From positions 682,001 through 746,000 of the forward strand of contig JAHLKV010000001.1 of the NCBI GenBank assembly GCA_020444475.1: DNA of 64,000 nucleotides, written 5' to 3'. The notes beneath the pieces were generated by a model. It worked only from the letters and a program-made list of their open reading frames with translations. It had not been told where the DNA came from and made no database searches. Below, in pieces: positions 17,103-25,341 of this stretch. The position numbers and the translations under genes were made by a program. Each line of letters begins with the position of its first letter. Positions within the stretch are counted from its first letter, which is position 1. This DNA comes from a bacterium. GTDB lineage: Bacteria; Zixibacteria; MSB-5A5; GN15; FEB-12.

Positions 17103-18347
17103 ATGCGACATATCTACGGGGTTTTTCTCGTTCTCTGCGGTGTGCTAGTGGGTGACGGTGTGATCCGTGCCGAGTCGGTGACCACCGAAGTCGCCCGATG
17201 CGGACTGGAGCGGCTCTATTTTCCGGTCGGTAGCGAAGCCCTGGTGTATCCCGGCTGCCGTTTCGTGCTGTTGCGCAGCGACTCGGCGCTGCTGGAAGGC
17301 GAGATAGAGTACAGTGCGCCGGGTGTCGCGGTGAGCGCGGAGATCGCCGGCGTGTGTGACAGCATCGAGCTATCGGGGGCGGTAGCGACGATCGACACGT
17401 ATACGATCGACAGCACGGTTGCGCTCCGATTCGGGCAGTCGATAGGTCCGTGGTTCGAGTTACTGCTCTCTGAAGCGGGGGATTCGCCGGCGAGGTGGAC
17501 GGTCGAACCTTATGGCTGGGGAGAACGGGCTTCCGAGCGTATGGTGTTTGATGTCGAGCGGGGAGTATTGGACGGTTGCTTCTCATACCGGGGAATGGCG
17601 TCCGGCAGTGACCGCGGGCACGAAGCTATGCCGGCGACGTGGATGGTGGTGTTGACACCCAATCTCGATAGAAAGGTCAATGAGCAGGGGATGCTCACAA
17701 CAGCGCTGTACTACGCGTTTGATCCTTCGAAACTGCCGCTGATGTTCGACGGAGATGACATGGTTGCCGTAAACGCCCTCTCCCCCATGCTTGACGGGGG
17801 AAGGCGTCCGTTTGCGGTCGATGTAGTTCGGGCACAGGGATTACTGGCGGAGGCACTGGGGAATCGGAAAGAGATTACCCTGGCGATCACCGATCCTTCG
17901 CTTCGCACGACGGCGATGTATTTCGCGGATATCCTTGCTCGGGAGCGGATTGTTACCACGATTACGACCGATCGCACGACGAGCGATTGCTATCTCTCTT
18001 TTGCCCCGGTGGACATATTCAACGATGGCTATACGCTTTCGTACCTGCTGGCGCGTCTGACCGAGGCGGATACGGTGTCGGCCTCGGTGCACGAATCGTT
18101 AAGTGTCGCGAGAAGTCATCTTGACCGGGCGCGACTGATGGGAGCCGACGATCGTCTCGCGAGCCTGGCGCTGGTCAACAATCGATTGGTTCAGGAGCTG
18201 GGCGTTTTCCCGCTCTTCCGTCCGGCCGTGCACATGCTCTGCAAACCATCCCTGAGCGGGATTGATAGAGACCAGAGCGGGCGACTGGACCTGTCGCGCG
18301 GGGTGGAGCTGCGGCCGCCTGCGTATCTCTCCGGCGGTGGGCAATGA
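17103..18347 (+). CDS. Secreted oligopeptide-binding-protein-like protein
   Basis: 414 residues from ATG 17103 (TTGGGAG 8-12 nt upstream). Signal peptide MRHIYGVFLVLCGVLVGDGVIRA. The first 150 residues are unfamiliar and beta-rich. The second half follows the pattern of a family-5 (Dpp/Opp) solute-binding protein C-terminal lobe: TTALYYAFDPSKLP, then PFAVDVVRAQGLLAEAL, KEITLAITDPSLRTTAMYFADIL, and NNRLVQELGVFPLFRP. It is shorter than the 500-540 residues of that family and has no ABC transporter neighbours. Its stop overlaps the kinase start by 4 nt (ATGA), so I infer it is a periplasmic ligand-binding partner of the NtrY-like kinase. The family assignment is tentative. Confidence 0.6.
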   Translation: MRHIYGVFLVLCGVLVGDGVIRAESVTTEVARCGLERLYFPVGSEALVYPGCRFVLLRSDSALLEGEIEYSAPGVAVSAEIAGVCDSIELSGAVATIDTYTIDSTVALRFGQSIGPWFELLLSEAGDSPARWTVEPYGWGERASERMVFDVERGVLDGCFSYRGMASGSDRGHEAMPATWMVVLTPNLDRKVNEQGMLTTALYYAFDPSKLPLMFDGDDMVAVNALSPMLDGGRRPFAVDVVRAQGLLAEALGNRKEITLAITDPSLRTTAMYFADILARERIVTTITTDRTTSDCYLSFAPVDIFNDGYTLSYLLARLTEADTVSASVHESLSVARSHLDRARLMGADDRLASLALVNNRLVQELGVFPLFRPAVHMLCKPSLSGIDRDQSGRLDLSRGVELRPPAYLSGGGQ

Positions 18348-19987
18348 GTTTCACGGGCCGGATGCGCCTGTCGCTGCTGTTGGTGGCACTGGTGCCGCCG
18401 CTGGTGGCGATCGGAGTGATGTACCTGTACACATCGCATCAGGTGAGACAGGACGAACTTGCACGGGCGGACCGGGCGATCGTGAAGTTCCGTCGGTTTC
18501 AATCCGGAGAAGACCAGCAGCTTCGGGCGGTCCTGGAGCAGTTGGCAGAAAATCCGGTCATTCGGCGGGCGGCCCTTCAGCTTACGGCGGATCCGAATCG
18601 GATGACCTCGCTCGATCCGCTCCCGTCGTCGATCGACTTTCTCGAGTTGATCGACAAGGTGGGGCGCGTTCGAGCATCGGCGAATCGGCCGGGCCTGGTC
18701 GGCCGACAGATGACCGTGCCGTTCGGGCGGTTCGGTGTTTTCTCGACTGTCGAGTATGACTTGTCCGGGCCGCATGCGGCCAGAGCGGTAATCGTCGAGC
18801 TGACCGACAATCTGTTCCTGTATGGCGGGCGGTTTGTCGGCGACGACGATCGACGCGCGATCGAAGAGATCACCGACGGCGACGTGCGGATAGTATTCGC
18901 GAAGTCACGTGACGATACGTTCGGCAGCATGACGCCGCTGGCGCTCTATGATCGGGGGGAATCGGTCGAGTCTCTGCTGGCCGGGAGCAACGATGCCGGG
19001 TACTACATTATCGCTTCGTTTCCTCTGTCGTCGGGTGAGTCGGGGTCGAGTTCATTGCTGACGGTTATCGGACTGGTGTCGTTGTTTTCCGTTGTCGGAG
19101 CGTTGGCAATCGGCTGGTATCTAACCGGTCGGGCCAAGCGTGAGATTGACAATCTGATCGAGGCGTCAGAGCGAGTCGCACGCGGCGACTTTATCACGCC
19201 GGTGATGGCCTACGAAGAGGGTGAGTTTGCGCAACTGGCGGATTCGTTTTCGGAGATGATGCGGAACCTTCGGCAGGCCCAGCGCGACCTGGCGACGGCC
19301 GAAAAGATCGCCGCCTGGGAAGCGGTGGGGCGAAAAATTGCGCACGAAGTCAAAAATCCACTGACGCCAATCTCGATTTCAGTCGATGACCTGCGTCGAT
19401 CGTACGAAGACAAGCTGCCGAATTTCGACAAGACGCTGGCTGAGACGACGAGCACGATCAAGAGCGAGTTGAACAGGCTGACGAGGTTGCTCGATGAGTT
19501 TGTCGCCTTTGCTCGCATGACACCACCGAAGATGAGTTTGGTGACGGTCGGTGAGCTGGTGGAACCACTGCATACATTGTATCGACGCGATATAGACTCG
19601 GGGCGGCTTGTTGTCCGGGTGGCGTCCGCGTCCGAGGCGGTTATGGTCGATTCTGACAACGTGCGGCAGCTGTTGGTGAATCTGATCAAGAACGGACTGG
19701 AAGCAGATTCCGCGAGTGTTGTCTCGATCGATATAGGGTGCGACGAGAAATCGCTCGGCATCACGGTGAACGACAGCGGTCCGGGATTTCCGGACTCGAT
19801 GCTTTCGGGCGATCTCGAACCGCGAGTATCGAGCAAGTCGGGAGGGTTCGGATTGGGACTGGTGATCTGCCAGCGCATCGTGTTCGATCACGGCGGTGAA
19901 ATGAGGTTGTCCAACAACAAGGACGCCGGAGCCCGCATAGAGGTCATACTACCGAGGAGTCATGGCGAAAATACTGGTTATCGATGA
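18344..19987 (+). CDS. NtrY-like membrane sensor histidine kinase
   Basis: 547 residues. Membrane helix 1 (LSLLLVALVPPLVAIGVMYLY, about residues 8-30), an extracytoplasmic sensor region of roughly 200 residues, and helix 2 (LLTVIGLVSLFSVVGALAIGWYL, about 236-260). A HAMP segment follows (ASERVARGDFITPV). The phospho-acceptor box is KIAHEVKNPLTPI (His at about residue 334), and the ATP-binding boxes are NLIKNGLEA, DSGPGFP and GGFGLGLVI. This arrangement, with AHExKNPLTPI, is typical of NtrY. It autophosphorylates and should pass phosphate to the regulator whose gene overlaps it by 26 nt. It starts within the stop of the binding-protein-like gene, so the three are translationally coupled. Confidence 0.9.
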   Translation: MSFTGRMRLSLLLVALVPPLVAIGVMYLYTSHQVRQDELARADRAIVKFRRFQSGEDQQLRAVLEQLAENPVIRRAALQLTADPNRMTSLDPLPSSIDFLELIDKVGRVRASANRPGLVGRQMTVPFGRFGVFSTVEYDLSGPHAARAVIVELTDNLFLYGGRFVGDDDRRAIEEITDGDVRIVFAKSRDDTFGSMTPLALYDRGESVESLLAGSNDAGYYIIASFPLSSGESGSSSLLTVIGLVSLFSVVGALAIGWYLTGRAKREIDNLIEASERVARGDFITPVMAYEEGEFAQLADSFSEMMRNLRQAQRDLATAEKIAAWEAVGRKIAHEVKNPLTPISISVDDLRRSYEDKLPNFDKTLAETTSTIKSELNRLTRLLDEFVAFARMTPPKMSLVTVGELVEPLHTLYRRDIDSGRLVVRVASASEAVMVDSDNVRQLLVNLIKNGLEADSASVVSIDIGCDEKSLGITVNDSGPGFPDSMLSGDLEPRVSSKSGGFGLGLVICQRIVFDHGGEMRLSNNKDAGARIEVILPRSHGENTGYR

Positions 19988-21299
19988 CGAAGAGAACATC
20001 CGTCGGTCGCTTAAATCGGCGCTGGAACGTCGCGAACACGCGGTGGTAACGGCGGCAAACTGCGCCGAGGCGAGGCGATTTATCGGAGCGGAGTTCGACC
20101 TGGTGTTGCTCGACGTGATGCTTCCAGACGGAAACGGCGTGGAGCTGCTGGACGAGATTCTCAGCGCGGTCACACCGCCTCCGGTGGTGATGATCTCCGG
20201 TCAGGCCGATGTCGACAGTGCGGTGTCGGCAATCAAAAAGGGCGCTCACGACTTCCTCGAGAAGCCGCTGTCGCTCGACAAGGTGCTGGTGTTGATCGAC
20301 AACATCACGAAGTCGAGTCGGTTGAAGTCCGAAAAAGAGCGACTCAGTTCTCGGGTGTATGGCGATATAGTCGGTGTTTCCAGGTCAATCCAGAAACTTC
20401 GTGAGGATGCGGTCAGGGTAGCCGGGCTGGCGACGAGATTTCTCATCGTCGGTGAAAACGGAACCGGTAAGGAGCTGGTTGCACATCTGGTGCATCGCAG
20501 CAGCAGATTCGCCGAAGGACCGTTCGTGGCGCTCAATTGCGCGGCGATGCCTTCGGAACTGGTCGAATCGGAGTTGTTCGGGCATGTCGCCGGAGCGTTT
20601 ACCGGGGCGTCGAAGCGTCGAGCAGGCCGCTTTGCCGAAGCGATCGGGGGTTCGATCTTCCTCGATGAGATATCCGAGATGCCGACAGAGACGCAAGCGA
20701 AACTTCTAAGGGTGATCGAGACCAACGAGTTCACACCGGTGGGCGCCGACAAACCGCTGCGATTCGAGGGGAACGTCATAGCCGCTTCCAACCGTGACCT
20801 GGCGACGGCGGCGGCGGACAGCAGGTTTCGGTTGGATTTGTATCATCGAATCAATGTGGTAACCCTTACCGCGCCGGCGCTTCGCGACCGACCGGAGGAT
20901 ATCGGGATTCTCGGGGAATATTTCCTGGCGCGGTTCGCCGAAGAGACGGGAGCCCGAATCAGACGTTTGGCGACCGAGACGGTAGACTTCCTTCGAAGGT
21001 ACTCATTCCCCGGCAATGTCCGTGAGTTGAAGAACCTCATGGAGCGCGTGAATATCTTCTGTGAGCACGATCCGGTTCGGGTCGAGGATATCGGGCCGCT
21101 GCTGAGTGCAGCATCGGGGAGTGCCGAGAGGCTGACACTTCGCGAGGCGACACAGCGGTTCGAGCTGGACTACATCCGCCGAACGATTGCCCGTTGCGAC
21201 GGCAACATGCAACAGGCAGCGCGGGAACTGGGTCTGGAGCGATCTCACTTGTACAAGAAACTCAAGCAGCTCGATCCCCGGGACGGTGATTCGGACTAA
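19962..21299 (+). CDS. NtrC/NtrX-family sigma54-dependent response regulator
   Basis: 445 residues. Receiver domain (residues 1-120) with acidic pair D8/D9, phospho-acceptor D51 (LLDVMLPDG) and the conserved Lys in FLEKPLS. The AAA+ domain (about 135-370) has Walker A GENGTGKE, an intact sigma54-contact loop GAFTGA (211-216), Walker B GGSIFLDEI and the R-finger region FRLDLYHRIN. The C-terminal Fis-type helix-turn-helix (CDGNMQQAARELGLERSHLYKKLK) ends the protein. It should act as a hexameric activator of sigma54 polymerase. Encoded after and overlapping its kinase, it is the natural candidate to bind the GTGTC-N6-GACAC pair upstream of its own operon and of the propeller lipoprotein. Confidence 0.92.
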   Translation: MAKILVIDDEENIRRSLKSALERREHAVVTAANCAEARRFIGAEFDLVLLDVMLPDGNGVELLDEILSAVTPPPVVMISGQADVDSAVSAIKKGAHDFLEKPLSLDKVLVLIDNITKSSRLKSEKERLSSRVYGDIVGVSRSIQKLREDAVRVAGLATRFLIVGENGTGKELVAHLVHRSSRFAEGPFVALNCAAMPSELVESELFGHVAGAFTGASKRRAGRFAEAIGGSIFLDEISEMPTETQAKLLRVIETNEFTPVGADKPLRFEGNVIAASNRDLATAAADSRFRLDLYHRINVVTLTAPALRDRPEDIGILGEYFLARFAEETGARIRRLATETVDFLRRYSFPGNVRELKNLMERVNIFCEHDPVRVEDIGPLLSAASGSAERLTLREATQRFELDYIRRTIARCDGNMQQAARELGLERSHLYKKLKQLDPRDGDSD

Positions 21300-22114
21300 T
21301 GCCGCCTGTTGACGTTTCTGAAGCAAGGGTCCGGGCGTTTCGCCGGAAGATCCTGACGTTTTATTCCAGGCACGGCCGAAAGTTGCCGTTCCGTGAGACA
21401 ACCGATCCGTATGCAATCACGGTCGCTGAGATCATGCTCCAGCAAACACAGGTTGAGCGGGTTGTCGAGAAGTATGTATCGTGGCTCGCGAAGTGGCCGA
21501 ACTGGAAATCGCTGGCGAAAGCGACGAAGCAGGAGTTGCTGACAGCGTGGTCCGGACTGGGATACAACCGTCGGGCACTATACCTGGGTGAGATGGCCAA
21601 AAGCGTGGTGGCGCAATTCGAGGGCGAACTGCCGTCGGACACCGAGCAGCTTCGCACACTCCCCGGGATTGGTGAATACACCGCGAACGCCATCGCCATT
21701 TTCGCATTCAATAGACCGCTGGTGACGATCGACACGAACATCCGCAAAGTGCTGCTGCACGAATTCGGACTGCCCGTGGAGACATCGAAGGCGGATCTGC
21801 TGGCGCTTGCCGAACGGCTTCTCCCGCGGCGGCGTTCGCGGGACTGGCACAACGCGCTGATGGACTATGCGCGGGTGGCGCTGAAAAGCGATCTGGACTA
21901 CATCCCCCCGCTTACCAGGCAGGGACGGTTTGAGGGTTCACGGCGTCAGATACGCGGGGCCATCGTACGCGCACTCACCGAGAAGAAGCGGGTGGGTCTG
22001 GACCGGATCGCTGCGGAACTCAAGAGATCGTTAGTTGATGTGCGTGAGGCGGCGCTGTCGCTGGAACGAGACGGCGTGGTCGTGGTCGGTCCTAAGACCG
22101 TTCGGCTGGCCTGA
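21299..22114 (+). CDS. mutY: MutY-like adenine DNA glycosylase lacking the Fe-S cluster
   Basis: 271 residues. HhH-GPD superfamily base-excision glycosylase that would remove adenine opposite 8-oxoguanine. Visible features are the catalytic Glu in VAEIMLQQTQVERV (E44), the helix-hairpin-helix LRTLPGIGEYTANAIAIF (118-135), the catalytic Asp in TIDTNIRKV (D145), and the MutY-like DWHNALMDYA. There is no cysteine anywhere in the protein, so the four-Cys [4Fe-4S] loop is missing. Its place is taken by GRFEGSRRQIRGAIVRAL and a small winged-helix-like tail, and the NUDIX-like 8-oxoG-recognition domain is absent. The ATG overlaps the regulator's stop by one base (TAATG), putting it in the ntrYX operon. 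It overlaps the convergent trmB 3' end by 23 nt. Confidence 0.85.
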   Translation: MPPVDVSEARVRAFRRKILTFYSRHGRKLPFRETTDPYAITVAEIMLQQTQVERVVEKYVSWLAKWPNWKSLAKATKQELLTAWSGLGYNRRALYLGEMAKSVVAQFEGELPSDTEQLRTLPGIGEYTANAIAIFAFNRPLVTIDTNIRKVLLHEFGLPVETSKADLLALAERLLPRRRSRDWHNALMDYARVALKSDLDYIPPLTRQGRFEGSRRQIRGAIVRALTEKKRVGLDRIAAELKRSLVDVREAALSLERDGVVVVGPKTVRLA

Positions 22115-22709
22115 CGCGCCGGCAGCGAACGTAGTAAATGCTTCTCCCCTCATCTCTCCATTTCTGTTCAAAGAACGACGGGAAGTAGTCCTGGATATCG
22201 GACTGATCCGCAAACGGGCGGCCGATATTCTCCAGCGTGGGAACGTCGGTGAGGTTCGCCACCACCCAGTCAGCGTAGGCCTTGAAATCGGTCGCAAAGA
22301 AAAACGACCCGCTGTCGGTCAGCAGCCCGGCCAGCATCGTCAGGAACTCGGCGTTCAGGAGGCGATGCGGGGCGTGGCGGTCTTTCGGCCACGGATCGGG
22401 GAACAGCACGTAGATGCGCTCGAATGACCGCGGAACGAAGTGCCTGGGAATGGCGATCTGAGCGGCGGCACAGAGAAGGGTAATGTTTTCTATACCGCGC
22501 TTTTCTATACGCGGTATCAGCTTGTAGTAGCGCTTCTTGGCGAGTTCGACGGCGACTACTTTCTGGTCGGGATACTGCTCGGCGAGAGCCATGAGAAAAT
22601 CGCCTCGCCCCGGACCAATCTCGAGAAAGTCACCGTCGATGCGGTCCAGCGGTTCGGGATAAAACAGTATCGGCTTGCGGCCTTCGAACTCGTACGGGAA
22701 CTGCCTCAT
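22092..22709 (-). CDS. trmB: tRNA (guanine-46-N7)-methyltransferase
   Basis: 205 residues. Rossmann-fold SAM-dependent methyltransferase making m7G46 in the tRNA variable loop. The SAM motif is FLEIGPGRGDFLMALA, and the family signature is YVLFPDPWPKDRHAPHRLLNAEFL with the catalytic Asp. The tail SIYYVRCRR is usual. The length is a little short at the N-terminus but within the family range. CAGGA lies 5 nt before ATG 22709. It follows the double-receiver gene on the same strand after 109 nt and may share its transcript. Confidence 0.92.
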   Translation of the reverse strand: MRQFPYEFEGRKPILFYPEPLDRIDGDFLEIGPGRGDFLMALAEQYPDQKVVAVELAKKRYYKLIPRIEKRGIENITLLCAAAQIAIPRHFVPRSFERIYVLFPDPWPKDRHAPHRLLNAEFLTMLAGLLTDSGSFFFATDFKAYADWVVANLTDVPTLENIGRPFADQSDIQDYFPSFFEQKWRDEGRSIYYVRCRRVRPAERS

Positions 22710-22818
22710 GTCATTCCTGATTTGGTATTGCTCACCTGCCTCGTGAAAATACAGGAAAGTGGAAAAAATGCAATCGAAGTATGCGCGGAAAAATCAGGAG
22801 GGGTCGAACGCCGGCCGG

Positions 22819-23538
22819 CTAGAGGTAGGAGATGAGTTTCTCGACGATTTCGGTGTTTTTGAACGGTTTGGTGATGAAGCCGGAGGCGCCGGCGCTCATG
22901 ATCTTGTGCTGTCCGTACTTCTCCGCTTTTCCGGTGATCATCAGCACCGGCAGACGCGGTGAGTGCTGCTTAATATGCTTGAGCAGGTCGAGGCCCGTCC
23001 GATCAGGCATCTCGATATCAGATATGACGACTCCGAACCGGGTTGTTGATATGGACTGAATGGCGTCGTCAACGCAGGGAACGGCAACCACCGAGAAACC
23101 TTCCCGACTGAGGATACGCACCAACAGATCGCGAATAGTCGGGTCGTCATCGACAACGAGCACGTCGGCGCACTTATTACCCACCAGCCGCTCCACTTTG
23201 GACCGAAGGGCATCGCAGTCGACGGGCTTGACGATATAGTCGCCGGCGCCGGACTCGATGGCTTTCATAACGGTCTGGGCGTCGCCGACGGCACTGCAAA
23301 CAAGGACGGGGGTTTCGCGAAGTTTCGGGTTGCCACGGACACGCCTCAGGAACTGCAGTCCGGTCATGCCGGGCAGTTCGAGATCGGTGATGACGATTTT
23401 GTACGGAACGCGAGAGGCGAGTCGGGTCAGTCCCTCTTTGGCATCGGCAGCCTTGTGGACCTGATAGGCGTTGGAATCAAGGGCGGAAGAGATCGCCCTG
23501 ATGGTATCATCGTCTTGTCCTACGACCAGCACCGACAT
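22819..23538 (-). CDS. Double-receiver response regulator without output domain
   Basis: 239 residues from ATG 23538, chosen because GGGAGG lies about 8 nt upstream; a 31-residue upstream extension of the frame looks non-coding. Two complete CheY-like receivers are present. In the first, the acidic cluster is DDD at 9-11, the acceptor is D52 (VITDLELPGMTG) and the lysine is K104 (YIVKPVD). In the second, DDD lies at 130-132, the acceptor is D174 (VISDIEMPDRTG) and the lysine is K224 (FITKPFK). There is no DNA-binding, GGDEF or kinase part, so it likely acts by protein contact or as a phosphate relay. No cognate kinase lies beside it. Confidence 0.85.
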   Translation of the reverse strand: MSVLVVGQDDDTIRAISSALDSNAYQVHKAADAKEGLTRLASRVPYKIVITDLELPGMTGLQFLRRVRGNPKLRETPVLVCSAVGDAQTVMKAIESGAGDYIVKPVDCDALRSKVERLVGNKCADVLVVDDDPTIRDLLVRILSREGFSVVAVPCVDDAIQSISTTRFGVVISDIEMPDRTGLDLLKHIKQHSPRLPVLMITGKAEKYGQHKIMSAGASGFITKPFKNTEIVEKLISYL

Positions 23539-23854
23539 TGGTGAATCCTCCCGCGAAGCCCGTTTTCGATACGCCCCGTGTACAGCGAATCGGAGGTAAG
23601 AATATGTATCTTGATACGCGAAGTTGTCCAAGTCTGTCTATGAATATAGTCGGCGAAAATCAGGGAGTATTGAGGCGGAATCGCGGCCACCCTGACGGAT
23701 ACCCGATCTTGGCCTAATAAGGTCCGGTTATACCTTGTTTAGCGCTTGACGGCAGGGGTTTGGTTCTCTTTCTTGAATCGTTAGAATCGGTCGCAGGGAC
23801 GGGCGTTTTGCGCTGTTTGGCGACCTCATTTCGACAAGGAGGTACTCCTACGCT
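23539..23854. other. Intergenic region upstream of pntAA
   Basis: 316 nt. It holds the leader of the double-receiver gene (minus strand) and a possible promoter for pntAA: TTGGTT (23760-23765), 16-nt spacer, TAGAAT (23782-23787). AAGGAGG (23837-23843) is the pntAA ribosome site, 11 nt before the ATG. No small gene is supported. Confidence 0.4.
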
Positions 23855-25057
23855 ATGGCAGATTCTGCCGCTTCTCTGACGCTGGGGGTTCCCCGGGAGA
23901 CCTATCCGGGGGAACGACGGGTCGCGCTCATCCCCGAGTTGATACCACAGTTCGCCAAGCTCGGATTCAAGGTACAGATTGAGAGTGGGGCCGGACGCCA
24001 GGCGGGATATAGTGACGACGCATATACCGCAAAAGGCGCTTCGATAACGAACTCGAGGGACGAGTTGTTCAAAGTCTGCGATGTCGTTCTCCAGGTACGC
24101 GGCTACGGCTCCAACGCTGAGGCTGGCCGGGAGGATCTCAGTCGGATCAAACCGGGCGGGATTCTGATCGGCCACTATGATCCGCTGTCTTCGGCCGTCG
24201 AGATCAAAGAGCTCGCCGGCACCAAGGCGATTTCGTTTGCGATAGAGCTGCTGCCCCGAATCACCCGCGCCCAGAGCATGGACGCACTTTCTTCGATGGC
24301 CACGATCGCCGGCTACAAGGCGGTGCTGCTGGCAGCCGATCAGTTGTCGATGATGTTTCCGATGCTGATGACGGCGGCCGGGACGATCGCCCCTGCTCGA
24401 ACGTTCGTGATCGGAGCCGGTGTCGCCGGTCTGCAGGCGATAGCGACGGCCAAGCGGCTTGGATCGGTAGTGCATGCGTATGACGTTCGACCGGCCGTGC
24501 GCGAGCAGGTTGAGTCATTGGGGGCGAAATTCGTCGAGATGGAACTCGATGCCGCGGATGCCGAAGACAAGGGCGGGTACGCGAGAGAACTCGGCGAAGA
24601 TTTCTACCGCAGACAGCGGGAGTTGATGACGCGGGTGGTGAAAGAGACCAATGTCGTGATCACCACCGCAGCTATTCCCGGTAAGAAGGCGCCGGTGCTG
24701 ATTACCGAGGAGATGGTGAAGGTGATGCCGGCCGGGTCGGTGATAGTCGATCTCGCTGCGGAACGCGGCGGCAACTGTGAGTTGACCGAAGCGGGTAAGA
24801 CGATTGAGAAGCACGACACGATCATTGTCGGTCCGCTGAACATCCCGTCGACCATCCCGCTCCATGCCAGCCAGATGTACGCCAAGAACCTGTTGGCATT
24901 CGTCCGCAACCTGGTCAAGGACGGCGCGATCGATCTCAATATGGAAGATGAAATCATTCGGGATACACTGCTGACGCGCGACGGCGAGGTTGTGAATGCG
25001 CGCGTAAAGGAACTGCTGGGTGTGTCGGATGCCACGCCGGAAAGGAGTGACGGCTGA
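23855..25057 (+). CDS. pntAA: NAD(P) transhydrogenase subunit alpha part 1
   Basis: 400 residues. The soluble, NAD(H)-binding domain I of the proton-translocating transhydrogenase, related to alanine dehydrogenase. Signatures are LGVPRETYPGERRVALIPE at the N-terminus, LIPRITRAQSMDALSSMATIAGYKAV, the Rossmann loop IGAGVAGLQAIATAKRLGS (about 186-204) and VYAYDVR-like HAYDVRP, then VDLAAERGGNCELT. The alpha subunit is split, as in Rhodospirillum rubrum. The stop overlaps the pntAB start by one base (TGATG), so the three genes form one translationally coupled operon. Driven by proton motive force, the complex supplies NADPH from NADH. Confidence 0.95.
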   Translation: MADSAASLTLGVPRETYPGERRVALIPELIPQFAKLGFKVQIESGAGRQAGYSDDAYTAKGASITNSRDELFKVCDVVLQVRGYGSNAEAGREDLSRIKPGGILIGHYDPLSSAVEIKELAGTKAISFAIELLPRITRAQSMDALSSMATIAGYKAVLLAADQLSMMFPMLMTAAGTIAPARTFVIGAGVAGLQAIATAKRLGSVVHAYDVRPAVREQVESLGAKFVEMELDAADAEDKGGYARELGEDFYRRQRELMTRVVKETNVVITTAAIPGKKAPVLITEEMVKVMPAGSVIVDLAAERGGNCELTEAGKTIEKHDTIIVGPLNIPSTIPLHASQMYAKNLLAFVRNLVKDGAIDLNMEDEIIRDTLLTRDGEVVNARVKELLGVSDATPERSDG

Positions 25058-25338
25058 TGGAATCGTTTGTCGTCCTGCTCACGATATTCGTACTCTCGGT
25101 CTTTGTCGGATTCGAGATCATAACGAAAGTGCCGCCGACACTGCATACGCCGTTGATGTCCGGATCGAACGCGATTTCGGGAATCACACTGATCGGCGCG
25201 ATTATCTCGTCGGGGACGCAGTATTCGACGCTGACAACGTATCTGGGACTGGCGGCTGTGATTTTCGCGACCATCAATGTGGTCGGCGGCTTCCTGGTCA
25301 CCCACAGGATGCTCAAAATGTTCAAGAAGAAAGACTGA
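25057..25338 (+). CDS. pntAB: NAD(P) transhydrogenase subunit alpha part 2
   Basis: 93 residues, three hydrophobic segments (FVVLLTIFVLSVFVGFEII; NAISGITLIGAIISSG; YLGLAAVIFATINVVGGFLV), ending in the basic THRMLKMFKKKD. It is the first part of membrane domain II. The conserved KVPPTLHTPLMSGSNAISGI stretch is clear. Normal length for a split subunit. It is followed after 3 nt by pntB. Confidence 0.95.
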   Translation: MESFVVLLTIFVLSVFVGFEIITKVPPTLHTPLMSGSNAISGITLIGAIISSGTQYSTLTTYLGLAAVIFATINVVGGFLVTHRMLKMFKKKD

Positions 25339-25341
25339 TCC

